A stretch of 38,262 nucleotides of DNA from Gonapodya prolifera JEL478 (Eukaryota; Monoblepharomycota; Monoblepharidomycetes; Monoblepharidales; Gonapodyaceae): contig KQ965772.1 of NCBI GenBank assembly GCA_001574975.1, positions 23,964-62,225 of the forward strand. Direction: 5' to 3'. The notes below the pieces were generated by a model. That model was not told where the DNA came from. It ran no database searches and was given only the letters and a program-made list of their open reading frames with translations. Position numbers and translations under genes: made by a program. Shown here in pieces: positions 1 through 11,616 of the stretch (within the stretch, counting starts at the first letter, position 1; every line of letters starts with the position of its first letter).

Positions 1-48
1 ACCAAAATCCAAAGGCTCATATAATGTCTATTTATCTTGCACATTTAA

Positions 49-3000
49 TCAAGGGTATAGCTCCGACATCATCAAAAGAACTAAGGAGCTCCATCCTGTG
101 AACGGCCGACTTCTTTGACCTTGCCCAGTGCTGCCCGAGTATTGCTCCCAAAGGAATCCAGTCCGTTCGTACTCTCGATATAGGTTATTAATGAGGGTAC
201 TTCTCAGTGCGTCGTAAGTCTCCTTTGCGAGTTCTGAATATGGTCCCTTCGGTTCTGCATAATTCTGGAAGAGGAAAGGTGTGAGGAAGATACAAAGCAC
301 TACGAGTCTCGCTCCAATGAAAGTACCTTTTTCAGAGAGGTTAAAATCATATAGTTCATGTTGATCCAAATTGGACCCCTCCAATAATTCTCATCCATTC
401 CAAACAACGGATCTGAAATTGAGAGAGAACGGATACCAAAGCTAGATTCCAAAGGGATAAGAACGAAAGCGTTTTAAGAGATGACCCATTTTCAGTAAAC
501 TCACTCCGACCATAGATGATTCGGGTCTCGGAGGTATTCGAGAACACTCCCAAGACGCTCTGAGTCATGCGGTATGAGGCCAAGCATAAGCGGAAAGAGG
601 GAAACGTAACCAATCCTCTTCTCAAAAATAAGCTTCCCTAACAGGGGGATGGCGCGACGTAAGCGTTAAGTACTACGGGTCAACCTCGAAACAAAAGACG
701 AGGGTTGCGATTGGAACGTACCTCCTTCGTTAATACTGAAATCGTAGTATAGACCGGTATCAGGGTCCCAATGCAGATCTAAATTCAAAAAATGAAGATG
801 GTGTAGAAGGTGTTGATTCTAACGCGTGGGTGCAGCACAAACCATGTAAAGATTGCTCCATCACACTTTGCAAATCAGAGAAATGCGTAGCATCCTTATC
901 CTCGCCCAGGAACATCGCCAGACGCTTTAAGCTTTGTGCATAAACGGCCATCCAACAAAGGAGATCTAAGTGGGCTTCCCCATCGCTAGGTGGCCAGGAC
1001 CTGGGATAATCATCCAAGCCTGTGATAAAACCGGTACCTTATTAGTACATCGAAGCTCCGCGTCTAGTGCAAACATCGAACCTGACGCCATAGTGTGGTT
1101 ATCCGTTCGGCCCCACCAGCGGTATACCTCTTTATTAGTCCTGCCCCAGGTACTCTGTTGTGTTCGCTTAAACCAAAAAAAGTTTCGCTTCAAAGGAGTA
1201 TAAAGGTCACGAAGAATAGATCGGGCAAGATTCGGATCCTTTAAATGACGATGTCGGAGGTATTCGATGTCGTCTGTCGCAGCAAGGCCTTGCAACACAC
1301 AAGAAGGAGTACACGTGCATGAAGCAAAGAGAACGATCGGGGATTTCACACCTGGCGTTCCTTGTTGAGTGTCGAATTCTTGTTCTTGTGATTGGACTCG
1401 ATCCAAAAGTGACAACAACGGCAGAACCAAGGTTGGTGGGTTTGCAATCATTGGATGCTGAGGAATAAAGCGCTCAGGTACCTGTACTCGATGTGAATCA
1501 CTTCAGGGAACAAACTTGCAGTGAGACTTAGCCGAGTTTCACTCACTCTGCTTCGTGCCTCTGCGCCCAAGATTTGCTCCCGACCAACCCAGCCATTTTC
1601 GTCAAATAGAGACACCCAATGCTGAAGGATATCCAAACTATACAACGCAAACAAGTGCGTGAGGTGTGTTAAGAAGTGAGACGGGATATTAAAGGGCACT
1701 CATGCAGACCTCAAACTAGTGTCCCACGCCTGGATGAGGAGAAGATGGAAACCTTCGTCCCAAAGAAAGCCTCGAGGGAAGAACGGTCGACAGGGAACGG
1801 CAGTGAACAGTTCGCGGGTTTCGGCGCGAACAAGTGCTTCTTGGGGTGGATCGACTCCGAATCCTTCCCGTATGTTGATACTGTCGCCATGGAAGTAGCC
1901 GATACCACCAAGAAGATTCGAGAGAGAATATTGAGCAAACTTGAGGTGACTTTGCCGGATATCTAGAGGTAACTGGAACACGGTTCTGAACTTCCGATTA
2001 AAAGCAAGCTTTCGTTTGTCCATGAGACTGGGAATAAGTTTTCGGCGAGAGATTGCTGTAAGCGACTTTGTAGGTATTTTGATACGATGAATGTAGTGGA
2101 CAAAAGGTGATTACCAGTTTCTGCTGATCTTTCAACTGCCGAGGGTCCATTTAGTAAAACTGCATTCAGCTTTCAAAACATCAATCACTTATTTGAAGCA
2201 AAGAGATTGAAATAGAAAAAGGTTTCACCTCGAATGGAGCTTTGACGGTGATCTGGAAAAAATAAATGTTGGCTCCCTCTTCTTCGGTGTCCGGAAGGGA
2301 AAGGAGAAATCCTGGTTGCGGTGGCTTCGACTCCGATGTGAGTGACATTCCCGAAAGAATGGATTGTGCATTATCTGCAAGTTCTTGCTGCGCGAAACCT
2401 TCGTGTTGCATGAACGCCAGAGGGTGAGTCTTGATCATCAATTTTTCGGGGTATGTGTCAAACATCACTCGCTTCGAGCTTCCCAGGCAGCGGCAGGATC
2501 AATCCTCTTCCCTAGAAAATGGGCTTGATTAATATCCGGAAGATCCGCGGATTCGTCTTGATCGGATTCCGCTTCGTAGGGGGGTTGGTTGTCGATGCCT
2601 TAATGGCCAGGGATATTTAGTTAAACGTACGAAGGAGACCTGTTCATTCGAAATTAGCACGCACTATCGAAGATCGAAAGAGTGAATGAGCCCAGAGTGG
2701 GCGTCACGCCTTCAAACACAGCTGGAACCTCAGGATCCTTATAGAGCTTGTCTTATGATCACACCTGCACCAGCGTTCGAAATTGACGTACTTGCTGAAA
2801 GTCCTTGCTTTGAAGTCGCAAAGTCCCTTCCCCTTCCAAGGCGACGTAGTATATTACAGAAACTTTTGCTTCTTCTATTGATGCCCACCATCAGCCAATG
2901 GACGAGTTCAGACGCAACAATGAAACAACACACCAGAAGGTCTAATATTGCTGCCGGTAATGCGAGCGCCCCAGTCCCCAGCTATCGTGAAATCGTGTTA

Positions 3001-3599
3001 CGGAGGTTGCGAAAGGTCGATATAAGGAATCGTCCCACTCTGGCCGGACTCGTGAAACTTCACAAAATCTGTTCGAAGCTTGGCATTGTTTTCATGGTCG
3101 TCCATCCATTGCGACCCAAACGTTCTTCCATCATGCAATTCCCAACCATAGGATCCTCTCTTGTCATCTTGCTCTGAAGTATGGCGGATATCTACCCCAG
3201 AGTCAACGAAGGTCACCGAGTACCAACAGAATTCAGTCGAAAGACCATGAACTACTCACTGTGAAGCCCGTTGTAGTTCCCCTCCCCAACCCCAAACCAC
3301 ATCAACCCAGTCCGAACACCATTCGCCACGCGAGACTTCGTTCCGAAGTACTTCAGGAACCGGGAGGTAGTTTCGCCATCGATTGTTTCATTGAACTGCC
3401 GTATACCCCGTCAACTCACAAGATTCGGCAAGTACGTCCCATGCAACAAGGATCGATTGTGAGCAGGGAGTGCTGGGTCAATCGGCGTAGAAAATCCATC
3501 ACAAGCCCCTAAAATGATGAATATCAGAGCTGCAATGCCGCCCAAGCGCCGATGGCGGGTAGTTGGGGACATCGACATGCTGGCAGTGCAACGCATCAC
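49..3599 (-). CDS. CWH41: Mannosyl-oligosaccharide glucosidase (ER alpha-glucosidase I, GH63), multi-exon
   Basis: Trims the outermost glucose from the Glc3Man9GlcNAc2 N-glycan in the ER lumen. The first exon (3599 downwards) gives a short N-terminus, a hydrophobic signal-anchor ([14 protein letters not shown]) and then [13 protein letters not shown], the usual start of the luminal domain. Next come [16 protein letters not shown] (about 3260-3330), [13 protein letters not shown] (about 3090-3150), GDWGARITG (about 2960), [12 protein letters not shown] and [20 protein letters not shown] (1720-1930), [15 protein letters not shown] (about 1560), [15 protein letters not shown] (about 1100), [11 protein letters not shown] (about 1000) and a C-terminal [15 protein letters not shown] (about 130-170). 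The Asp/Glu of DDYPR and WEQY match the conserved GH63 catalytic segments. Exons are joined by short introns; for example the GTGAGT donor after NL (about 3415) joins YFGTKSRV. One join near 2465 appears to need a frameshift. Family assignment is secure; exon boundaries are partly inferred. Confidence 0.93.
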
Positions 3600-3883
3600 T
3601 GTTGATCAAGACTTGAAGTCTTTACAACCACCAAATTGCACCGAGAATACATTGGGACGATCTTCTGACATTCTAAAAATGCACTTGTGAATGTCAAGAC
3701 AGTCAAGGTCTCCCAAAACTCGCGAATTTCATTTCTGGTTCATTCAACGCATAATGAACAGCGAACGACAACCGCAACATTGATCTACTAGATAGCTAAC
3801 ATTAAGAGGAGAAAACCAGTGGCAAGAGTAGCAGTGTCAGGGCGCGCCATTCACGGATTCTTCAATATTGCAGAAACATACCA

Positions 3884-4376
3884 TTACTCCTGGTGGAACT
3901 CCAAGGACTTCAACTTCGCATCTCTAGCCCTCAGCGCCTCCTTTTCCGCCTCTGAAATAGGTCTGAAAGAATAGAAGAAAGGGTCAGTTAGGCAATGAGA
4001 GAAATCCATTCACATCTCCAGATAAGAGGATCACTCATGAGACGCCTTTCCACCCAAGCTAATGTGCTTTGTTCCCAAACTCATTTCTCCTTGTCCCACC
4101 GGAACATCTGGCCAGGAGAAGAACTCACGTCGCCTGGAAGGTGTACGACATGAACCAGCCGAACGGAACAAGCCACCAAAGTCCTTTGTAGGGCCAGTTT
4201 ACGAAAAGAGCATCGTAGATTTCACCGACGGTGGTTTGGGTGTCGAAGGGTCGTTTAAGAGAAGGCAGGAATCCGGGAGTGTCAGTCCTGTAGCCACGTC
4301 GGGCCACAACCGTTCGAGCTCCTGCGCGCAAGGATGGCGCAAGTGCGCGGGCTGCTCCAAGGGGAAGGCGCTGCAT
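3884..4376 (-). CDS. Small putative mitochondrial inner-membrane protein, two exons
   Basis: About 108 residues. Exon 1 runs from the ATG at 4376 to about 4132 and exon 2 from about 3962 to the stop at 3884-3886. A GTGAGT donor and a TTTCAG acceptor join QA-T to PISEAEKEAL. The N-terminus is Arg/Ala-rich, lacks acidic residues and ends in RRGYRT, as expected of a mitochondrial presequence. One predicted membrane helix follows (GLWWLVPFGWFMSYTF), then a charged C-terminal helix ending KLKSLEFHQE. Size and layout recall accessory subunits of respiratory complexes, but I do not recognise the family. An in-frame ATG at 4448 would add 24 residues; 4376 is preferred because it puts the presequence at the N-terminus. 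The gene lies between glucosidase I and an LCL2-like gene on the same strand. Confidence 0.6.
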
Positions 4377-4475
4377 GATGACTCGAGTTGGAGGGACGAA
4401 CCAGTGCGGAAAAACTTTGCGCACAAATTCTATGGCATAATCTGCCAAACCACCATACCACTTCTTAAAAATTCT

Positions 4476-5054
4476 TCACGTTACAGGACATTCACTACCG
4501 CCTCTCACGCAAACAAAATGGTCCGCGCCAATCATGCACTTTCGGTACAACGCATTCTTGCACTAGAAATCGATAAACGGTTATTATGGTTGCGGCTGTT
4601 CCTTTTCTGCTGGCGTGTACGTTTAAGTACTTACGGGGCAGTCCTTTCACATGTCGAAGTGTTAGTGGACACTTGCACTTTTCAATATCTTTTGCATTCG
4701 AACCACCCACCTTAGGAAAGTCCACGCAGATCTTAGTGTCTTTGCAGAGATACCCCAGGCAGTCTGAATTTTGGTTTCAGAGGTTCTCAGAAGGGTTTTG
4801 AAGTAGTTGAATCGAAAACTTTCACCCACCCCCATTCGCTGGTCTGTCGGTTCCACTTGACTCTTCCCGGTGCTCTTCCCCGCGTTGGCCTTCCTGGAAA
4901 AACTTTAACGTTGGACCAGGGGTAACGGAAAGTAAGGATCGTGGATTGAAGTGTCAATTGAGAACGTATCATGCACCTGCTCGAAGAAAGCTTGCGCAGC
5001 AATCGAAAGTGTTAGAGCCAAGAGAATTGTGAGCGCTAATCGGACAAGTTTCAT
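4476..5054 (-). CDS. LCL2: LCL2-like small cysteine-rich secretory-pathway protein
   Basis: Reconstructed as about 96 residues in five exons. Exon 1 encodes a signal peptide (MKLVRLALTILLALTLSIAA) followed by QAFFEQ. A short acidic exon follows, then DCLGYLCKDTKICVDFPK, a tiny exon adding DCP, and a last exon CKNALYRKC...FVCVRGGSECPVT ending at 4476-4478. All joins keep frame with GTGCAT, GTGGGT, GTGGGT and GTAAGT donors and AG acceptors. The signal peptide, an FFEQ after cleavage, a C-x4-YLC-x-DT-x2-CV-x2-P-x2-CPC core and a closing KC...VC pair match fungal LCL2 proteins, which are thought to act in ER-associated degradation (known of family). The start is 108 bp from the divergently transcribed CFAP52. 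Exon calls are inferred from frame and splice consensus. Confidence 0.72.
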
Positions 5055-5162
5055 CTGCGGTGCAATATCGGGGGGTGGATACTTCACAAGCGATGTTGGC
5101 AAACTGAAAGTTCCCTCCCGATCAACACGGTCCAACTGATTGTTCATCACGTTCCTTCCGAG
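5055..5162. promoter_or_regulatory. Short bidirectional promoter between LCL2-like gene and CFAP52
   Basis: Only 108 bp separate the two divergent start codons (5054 on -, 5163 on +), so both genes must share this region for their upstream control and 5' leaders. No TATA box is evident. The inference rests on gene arrangement alone. Confidence 0.5.
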
Positions 5163-7504
5163 ATGGCGGCTTCCGCAACAACATCGAACCCTCCGGTATC
5201 ACTGAAGCTTAAATCGACTGTCGCGTTTGGAGGAACGGTCCCCGGGGGATTCATCAAAGTGAGACCACGCAGATTGGAAATCCCCGCGACACAGATACCC
5301 CGATCTCATAACGGAATCTGTGATAGCATCCTGATGGCGTTCACCTCATTTATTCCGTGGGAGCGAATGTGGTTCTGGAGAAGGACAGTAAGCCGAACTC
5401 GCAAGAGTTTCTACAGGTCGGTGATCACCATATTGTTGAATACAAACGCGAAGTCTGGTTCAGAGCTCATCTTTCGATATTGCAGGGGCACACGAATCAA
5501 ATCAGCTGCGTTACTGTGTCCAGAAGTGGGAGACTCATCGCGAGTGGACAGGTGACACACATGGGATTCCAGGTTCGACTTTCTCTCCGAAGCCATAACT
5601 TTCACAGTCATTCAAGTAATGGATCGATAGGCTGATATTATCATATGGGACTTTGCAACCCGGAAGCTTCTCAAGCGCTTGAGCCTCCACAAGGTCAAAG
5701 TTCAAAAGATCGCCTTCTCTCCCCACGAGAAGTATCTCGTATCGCTTGGAGGAGAGGATGACAACACTCTCATTGCGTGGGATGTCGAAAGAGGTGCCGC
5801 AGTTTGCGGCGCAGTCGCCTCCAAAGAAACATCGGGAGTTACAACTGCGTTAGCATACCTCAACAACTCCGACACAACGTTCGTATCAGGTGGTCATGGT
5901 ACTCTCAGGGTATGGGAACTGGATACGCAGAAGCGCAAAATGCATCCAACAGACTGCCAACTTGGACAATTGAAACGTATTGTGAAGTCAATCACCATTG
6001 ATTCGTCTGACGAGTCGATGTATTGCGGGACGACAACTGGGGACTTGCTGCAGCTTTCACTCAAGACAAAGCTTTTCAAGCAGTCTGGCCCGCCAAAAGA
6101 AAAGGTTCCCGTCGAAAGAAACTCTTGTCGTGTTGATATGAAATCCAACCAAACCTTTCTCGTCCCAATTTCCTTTCGCAACCGTTTAGGACCTCTTTAG
6201 CTTGGGCATAACATCGATCGCACTTCGCCCGTCTGGTGAGACAATCTTGGTTGGCTGTGGAGATGGCACAATTGCGGCTCTTAGATTGGGAAAATTCAAC
6301 ATTCTCAAGTGAGTCCAAACTTTGAGGTTTTTCACTGATGAGTTCCAATCACCTTCATGTGCTCTAAGAACAACGAAGGTCGAAGGAGCAGTAACGTCAC
6401 TCACCTTTGTCGACAACGATCACCTGTACGCTGGTACTTCACTGTCGAATATCTACCAGCTGAATGCAAACGATTTTGCGGTTAAGCTCAAACGCACTTG
6501 TCACTATAATGCCGTGAATGACGTTTGCTTCCCCGAGTGAGCCTTCTATTTCACTATTTTGGTTATCTCACGCGATTAATGCAAGTGCTGGAATAGGGAG
6601 TCTTCGGAAGTTTTTGCCACAGCATCAGACCAAATTCGTCTTTGGAATGCGAGCACATCACAAGAGCTTCTTCGTATCGCCGTCCCGAATCTCGAGTGCA
6701 AATGCATCGTTTTCAAGAAAGACGGAAGCAGCCTTGTATCGGGATGGACTGATGGGAAGATTCGTGCTTTTGGTCCGCAAACTGGGCGACTGCAATTTGA
6801 GATCAACGACGCGCATAAGGGTGGGGTAACAACTCTTGCTGTGACGGACGCGTTCAACAGCCTCGGTGACTATCGAATCGTGTCGGGTGGGAATGATGGT
6901 CAAGTTCGTGTATGGAAAGTGACGCGACAGGTCCAATCTCTGGAGCAGTCCATGAAAGAACATAAGGGAACGGTGACGTGCATCAAAATACGACGCAACA
7001 ACCTCGAGTGTGTCAGCTCAAGCCAAGACGGATCATGTATTGTGTGGGATCTCACTCGCTTTGTGCGAAACCAAGTTCTCTTTGCTCCAAGCTTCTTCAA
7101 AGCTGTTGTATACTTTCCCGATGAATCACAACTTCTTACCAGCGGCACGGATAGGAAGGTTTGTCCTTTTCATGGGTACAACGTATTGAAAATTTTCAAG
7201 GGCAATTGCTGATTCACAGGTTGCTTACTGGGAAGCATTTGATGGCTCACTTATTCGTGAAATCGAAGCGTCCCAATCAGATGCCATCAACGGTCTGGAT
7301 ATTTCTTCTGATGGGCGGCTCTTCGTCGTTGGTGGTTCCGACAAACTTGTAAAGGTATACGGATATGAGGAGGGTGCAGTCATAGGAGTCGGAATCGGGC
7401 ATTCGGCTGATATATTGAAAGTTCGCATCAGCCCAGATCAGAAAACGGTGCTTACCGTGAGCGCCGAGGGTGCCGTTTACAGGTGGAGGATGCCAGGTAT
7501 TTAG
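5163..7504 (+). CDS. CFAP52: CFAP52/WDR16-like WD40 protein of motile flagella, multi-exon
   Basis: Axonemal WD-repeat protein; CFAP52 is a microtubule inner protein of doublet microtubules and is found in organisms with motile cilia. The ATG at 5163 opens with VSLKLKSTVAFGGTVPGGF, matching the CFAP52 N-terminus. Next come FLQVGDHHIVEY, GHTNQISCVTVSRSGRLIAS and GQVTHMGFQ (5330-5575). An intron then leads into ADIIIWDFATRKLLKRLSLH (about 5631), LVSLGGEDDNTLIAWD, GTLRVWELD and GQLKRIVKSITIDS (about 5955), then CGTTTGDLLQLSLKTKL. Later blades are SGGNDGQVRVWKV (about 6880), SSSQDGSCIVWDL (about 7020) and the last propeller to VYRWRMPGI, with the stop at 7502-7504. Introns lie near 5575, 6150-6205, 6310, 6535 and 7160-7220. 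Residue-level similarity to CFAP52 is strong, so this is not a generic WD40 call. The 3' end is 100 bp from the convergent RTT106-like gene. Confidence 0.93.
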
Positions 7505-7604
7505 ATCGAATGTTTGATTGTCACTTATTAGAAGCATGTATATGCAATCGTTGGTATTATAAAATCATCAAGCACAAAGCCGCCAATCACTTCATCGACC
7601 GTGA

Positions 7605-9290
7605 TCAACCATCCACCAGTTCATTAACGTCTTCTTCTGTGTCGGACATCGCCTCGTCACTTACAGCGTCACTCTCTTCACCATTTTCAACTTCGCTCTC
7701 ACTACCAGTCCCGCTACTTTCATCTTCACTTGAATCCGAGTCCAAATTTTCGTCGCTTTTCCCATCGTCTGGAAGTTCTTGCAAAGCACTACCCTTGGCT
7801 CGCGATCGCGTCATTCTTCTGGATCCGCGCACAGTTTTCTCCTCACTGGATTCCGTGGACATGTAGTCCTCATCATCTTCGTCACTGCTCCCGTCGGCCA
7901 CGTCCTCTGCCCCTTCGTCCTCGTTTGAATCGGTAGTGCGAGCTTCCCCGTCGACTCGCTCGGTAATGACGCCCGTAGATAGGGTATCCCATCCTGATTT
8001 TTGTTCTCGAATGTACGACATAATACCTAAGCGCAATTACGAATATCGGTAGAAAGAAACACCAGCTGCAAGCGAGAAAGAAGTCCAACCTTCATATTCC
8101 TCGTGATCTATCATAGAGAACTCTAGCGTGGTACTTCCGCTTGCCGAAGGCTTGGGAAGAAAACCAGGTGCTGTTATTACTTCAGTGCTAACCGTCAGGT
8201 CCAAGTTGAAGGTTCGAGATGTCTAAAGGCAGTACGTTGTGTTAGTTAGGAATTGCCCCAACAATTATTACTAGCCACCCACAATTGACGACAACTTCAT
8301 GCTCTTAATCTAGAAGGAATGCTCAGCACCGAAAATAGGATTTCAAGTACTGAAAATGTTACTCACATTTTGCACAGGCACGAACAAGAAAGGCTTCCTC
8401 AATCCCACAAAGACACCATCAGCAAGAGGAAAAAGGAAAGATTCTTTTGCCCCGAGGTATACGGATGCAAAATACTTCGGTCCTCTGTGCGTCACACCTG
8501 ACGCCGTCGCCTTTCGAGAAGATTGGAAAGAGCCAACGTCAGGTTCAACAACAGAGCAATGCAAATGTTGTGAGAGTGTGCGAAGAAAGTGCGCCTTCTT
8601 AAGACTCGTGGAGTTGGCCGAACTCGAAGAATCGACTACATTCAAGGGTTTATCGTCGAGCGTGAACACAAGCGGCTCCACCTGTGAAGCGGGCCCTATT
8701 TGACTCGATGGTTCTCCTGATTCGGCACCGAAAAAAATCGCGACTGTAAAATGTCCTTCCTTTGCTTTGTCGGGAGTTGGAACGCAGAGAACCTTCCTGT
8801 CACGCTTGCTGAGTGCAAGATCAAGCTCTGATGTCCCCCCCTTTCCAAGAAGTCTGAGGCCGTTTTGCCCAATGACAAGGTCGAGCTTCTTGCGGACGGG
8901 ACTCTGGAAAGAAACCTCGCGGGCAGTGAACAAGGGCTGAAATGAGAGAAATTCCATGTGGGGTTTCTTTTGCAGCGACCCGCTTTGAGCCAGGCCACCG
9001 TTCAGCAATTCTTCGGCCTTCAAATGCTCTTCCGCCTCCTCCACGGTCCGTTTCCCATTCCCGATCAAGATTTCTGAAGGTGGGACGCCGACAAAGTGGG
9101 CAATGATTCGCCCAATCAATGGAGCTGATTGAGGATTGGATCCCACAAAATTTTCCACGTCGACGCGGAGAATCGGGTCGTGAATTGCTGCTAGCCTGAA
9201 GAGACGGCGCGGGTTGAAATCAAAAACCCACCCGTCAGTTGATGGTCGAACGATGCCAGCCAGGTTGACCGAAAGAAACGGTGAGGTCAA
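7605..9290 (-). CDS. RTT106: RTT106-like histone H3-H4 chaperone
   Basis: Nuclear chaperone that delivers newly made H3-H4 for replication-coupled nucleosome assembly (known of family). The first exon (9290 to 8343) covers an N-terminal region and the first PH-like domain, including RKVLCVPTPDKAKEGHFTVA and a PLVFTLDDKPL stretch. The second PH-like domain contains VYLGAKESFLFPLADGVFVG and RKPFLFVPVQNVSNI. The next exon reads SRTFNLDLTV...LEFSMIDHEEYEG (8090-8225), the diagnostic Rtt106 segment, and the last reads IMSYIREQ before a long Asp/Glu/Ser tail (about 7610-7960) ending DTEEDVNELVDG. The acidic C-tail is typical of histone chaperones and is what separates this call from FACT Pob3/SSRP1, together with the short length. 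Introns lie near 8040-8085 and 8225-8340. The ATG at 9290 is the first in the frame. Confidence 0.85.
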
Positions 9291-9916
9291 TTACCAGAGG
9301 AACGAACGTGGATTTGCGACATACATTGATCCGGTGTGTCACTCACTTCCAGTTCTGTGGTCTTTCAGAAATAATTGAAGGAACAACTGAAAATGTACCT
9401 ACAAAATTCACTCGCGGGATACAGAATATCCAAATTTCTTTCAGTACACTTGAAATTTACATAAAAATAAGCACCAATGTGGTTCAGCTAACGTTAGTGT
9501 CCAGAGAGCAGACTGACGACATGGAACAAGACCAGAAATCGTTCTTCCCCTGGTATGTCTTGAGATTTTGAGAACCACCTTCACGTGAGCTTCGACCCCG
9601 CGGAGGATTGTGTGGGTGATGGGTCATGTGAGTGTCATGGAAAGCAAAAGAGAAAAAAAGCAAGAAGGTAATCCGCTGATGTAGTGTTAACGTGGTTGGT
9701 GGAAAAGTTGGAAAAGGGGGTGGTATCCTGTCATCGTCTGCATGCAGTCGTGCATGGTTGCTTAAAAAGGGAGTTGAAAGTTACTGAAAAGTGTCCCGGC
9801 AGTAGTGTTGTCCAGCTGCTTGCGGGTATAAGGGGCATCATGTGGGCTGCTAAGTGTTGATCTCCGTGGTGTGGCCACCGGACTCCAGAGGATACTGTGC
9901 CGAAACGACTACACTC
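9291..9916. other. Intergenic: RTT106-like promoter and 3' flank of the RRM gene
   Basis: About 626 bp between two minus-strand genes. It should hold the RTT106-like promoter and the RRM gene's 3' UTR. No convincing ORF, RNA gene or repeat was seen. Confidence 0.5.
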
Positions 9917-11616
9917 TCAATTTCCAACCCTGGCGCCTTCGTTGAGCTTCCCACTCTCCAGCAAGAGTTTCTCCACAGAGCTACTGAGGAGTTCTGCGCT
10001 CGCCAAACTGTCCAGGTCGGCAGAACTTGATCCACTCAGCGTCCTTCCGTTGTGAGAGCTCACTCTCGTCGCGTCCCGCTCCAGAAGGTATTCCGCGTAT
10101 CCACTCAGAGAGTCTGAACTTGACCCGTAACCGCGATATGAGCCCCCGACGCGTGCGTTGTAGGGCGCCCCACGATCCCCACCCGAGCCGGAGCTGCCGA
10201 GGGAGGCGAGGGGAGTCAACGGCGCATACTGGGATGCGTCAATGGTCGAGATATCGCGTTCAGAAATAGAACGAGGGAACGAACGGTGGCCCAGTTGTGA
10301 GCCGAGGTTTGAGCCGTAACCTCTGTAGGACCTTAGCTGATGGACTTCATATGAACCAAACTGGTCCACTGCATCAGCGGAAAGTGATCCCATATCCGAA
10401 GATGGACTTGGCAGGTGGGACGCAGCAAGCGCTGCAAGCCCTCCTGGGTCTCGATTTGGAGCCGGCCCGGAGCTCGCTGATCGAGTGAGAATGGGGGAAA
10501 GGTCGGGGAAGGACCGTCCCCGTCGGTGCATATCAGGAGGTTCAGCGGCCACAGGAAGTTGTGGAGAGAACGGGGGTCGCGAAGGAGGTTTGCCGATGAA
10601 AGCTCCTGGGTATGAGAGATCTTGTTCGGACAAGTACGATTGTTGTGACAGAGGGCTCATCGATCCCGGCTGATTTTGGAGTGCGTACTGCCTTGGTGCT
10701 GCTCCCGAGCGGTCAGCGTGCGGCTGGAAGGGAACGTGGCCCGCTGGGTATTGGAATCGCATCTGGGCGGGGTTGACGTGAAGTGGACTGTTGTACCGCT
10801 TTGCGTAGTGTTGAACGTGTGTGGCGTAGGAATAGTTGCTGCTTGGTGCGTAATCGATGGTAAGTCCTCGTCTGGTATGGAGGTTCTTCCGCGCAAGGTC
10901 CGCTTTGAGGGTGGAGCCACGATGTGCGTCCACCTGAGCGATTCAAGAGGGCGGGATAAGGGCAGAATAAGTCACACAATACGCAGAAGCTATTGTTCGG
11001 TAGAGATGGAAATCACCTTTCGACCCGTTAATATATCTCTCGCCTCCAATGCATCCTGTTTTGTGCGGAACTTGACGAACCCAATCTGTCCGAAACGCGA
11101 AAACGCGGTCAGCAAGTACACTCTTGGTTACTACCAGCGAAAAGAGAGAGATTGCGGCGAAAGGAAGAACTCACAATCTGTCGCCTCATGACCGGATCTT
11201 CCTCCTCCGGTTTCTTCAGGGCCGCCGCCTCGAATCCCGGGCTGAAAATGAACTACAAGAGCATCCGGAGAGATTCCCGCGAGATCATGTGCGCAAGCGA
11301 GTGCGGCGTGCGAGAGCGGGTCGGTGAGAGGCGAGGACTTTTTTTAGGACGGAGCACAAACACCACCGACCATGTTTTGGAACTCTCGCTCCTGTATGTC
11401 CTCCGGAAAGCCCACGACGAAGAGCGTGCATATCTGCGCTCCGCCAGGAATAGTCGGAAAAGGAGAAATTGGAGACGCAAGATTGCGACAGAGGAGCGTC
11501 GTGGCGTTGGACACCGAGCGAGGACAAAGGGGAACGGCTGAGCGACAGACGCAGCAGAAGGTGAAACCATCCAAGACGATTCTCACTTCTTCGTCCTCGC
11601 GTCCGAATACCGCCAT
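9917..11616 (-). CDS. RBPMS/Whi3/scw1-type RRM RNA-binding protein with long disordered tail
   Basis: N-terminal RRM followed by about 300 low-complexity residues. RNP2 is CTLFVVGFPEDIQEREFQNM (about 11380-11440). The second exon gives SPGFEAAALKKPEEEDPVMR (about 11190-11250), the third FGQIGFVKFRTKQDALEARD (RNP1, about 11040-11100), and a GTGATT donor after LTGRK joins VDAHRGSTLKADLARKNL (about 10880-10935). This order (FVxGFP, PGFE, GFVxF, LKxxLARxN) is that of the RBPMS/Whi3/Nrd1-like RRM, which binds mRNAs and in fungi affects cell-size control, morphogenesis or wall integrity. The tail is rich in Ser, Gly, Tyr and Gln, with repeated SYRGYGS boxes (two copies, about 10110-10140 and 10310-10335), and ends near LLLESGKLNEGARVGN. 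The start is uncertain: 11616 is the nearest upstream in-frame ATG, and an upstream intron could move it. Confidence 0.82.
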
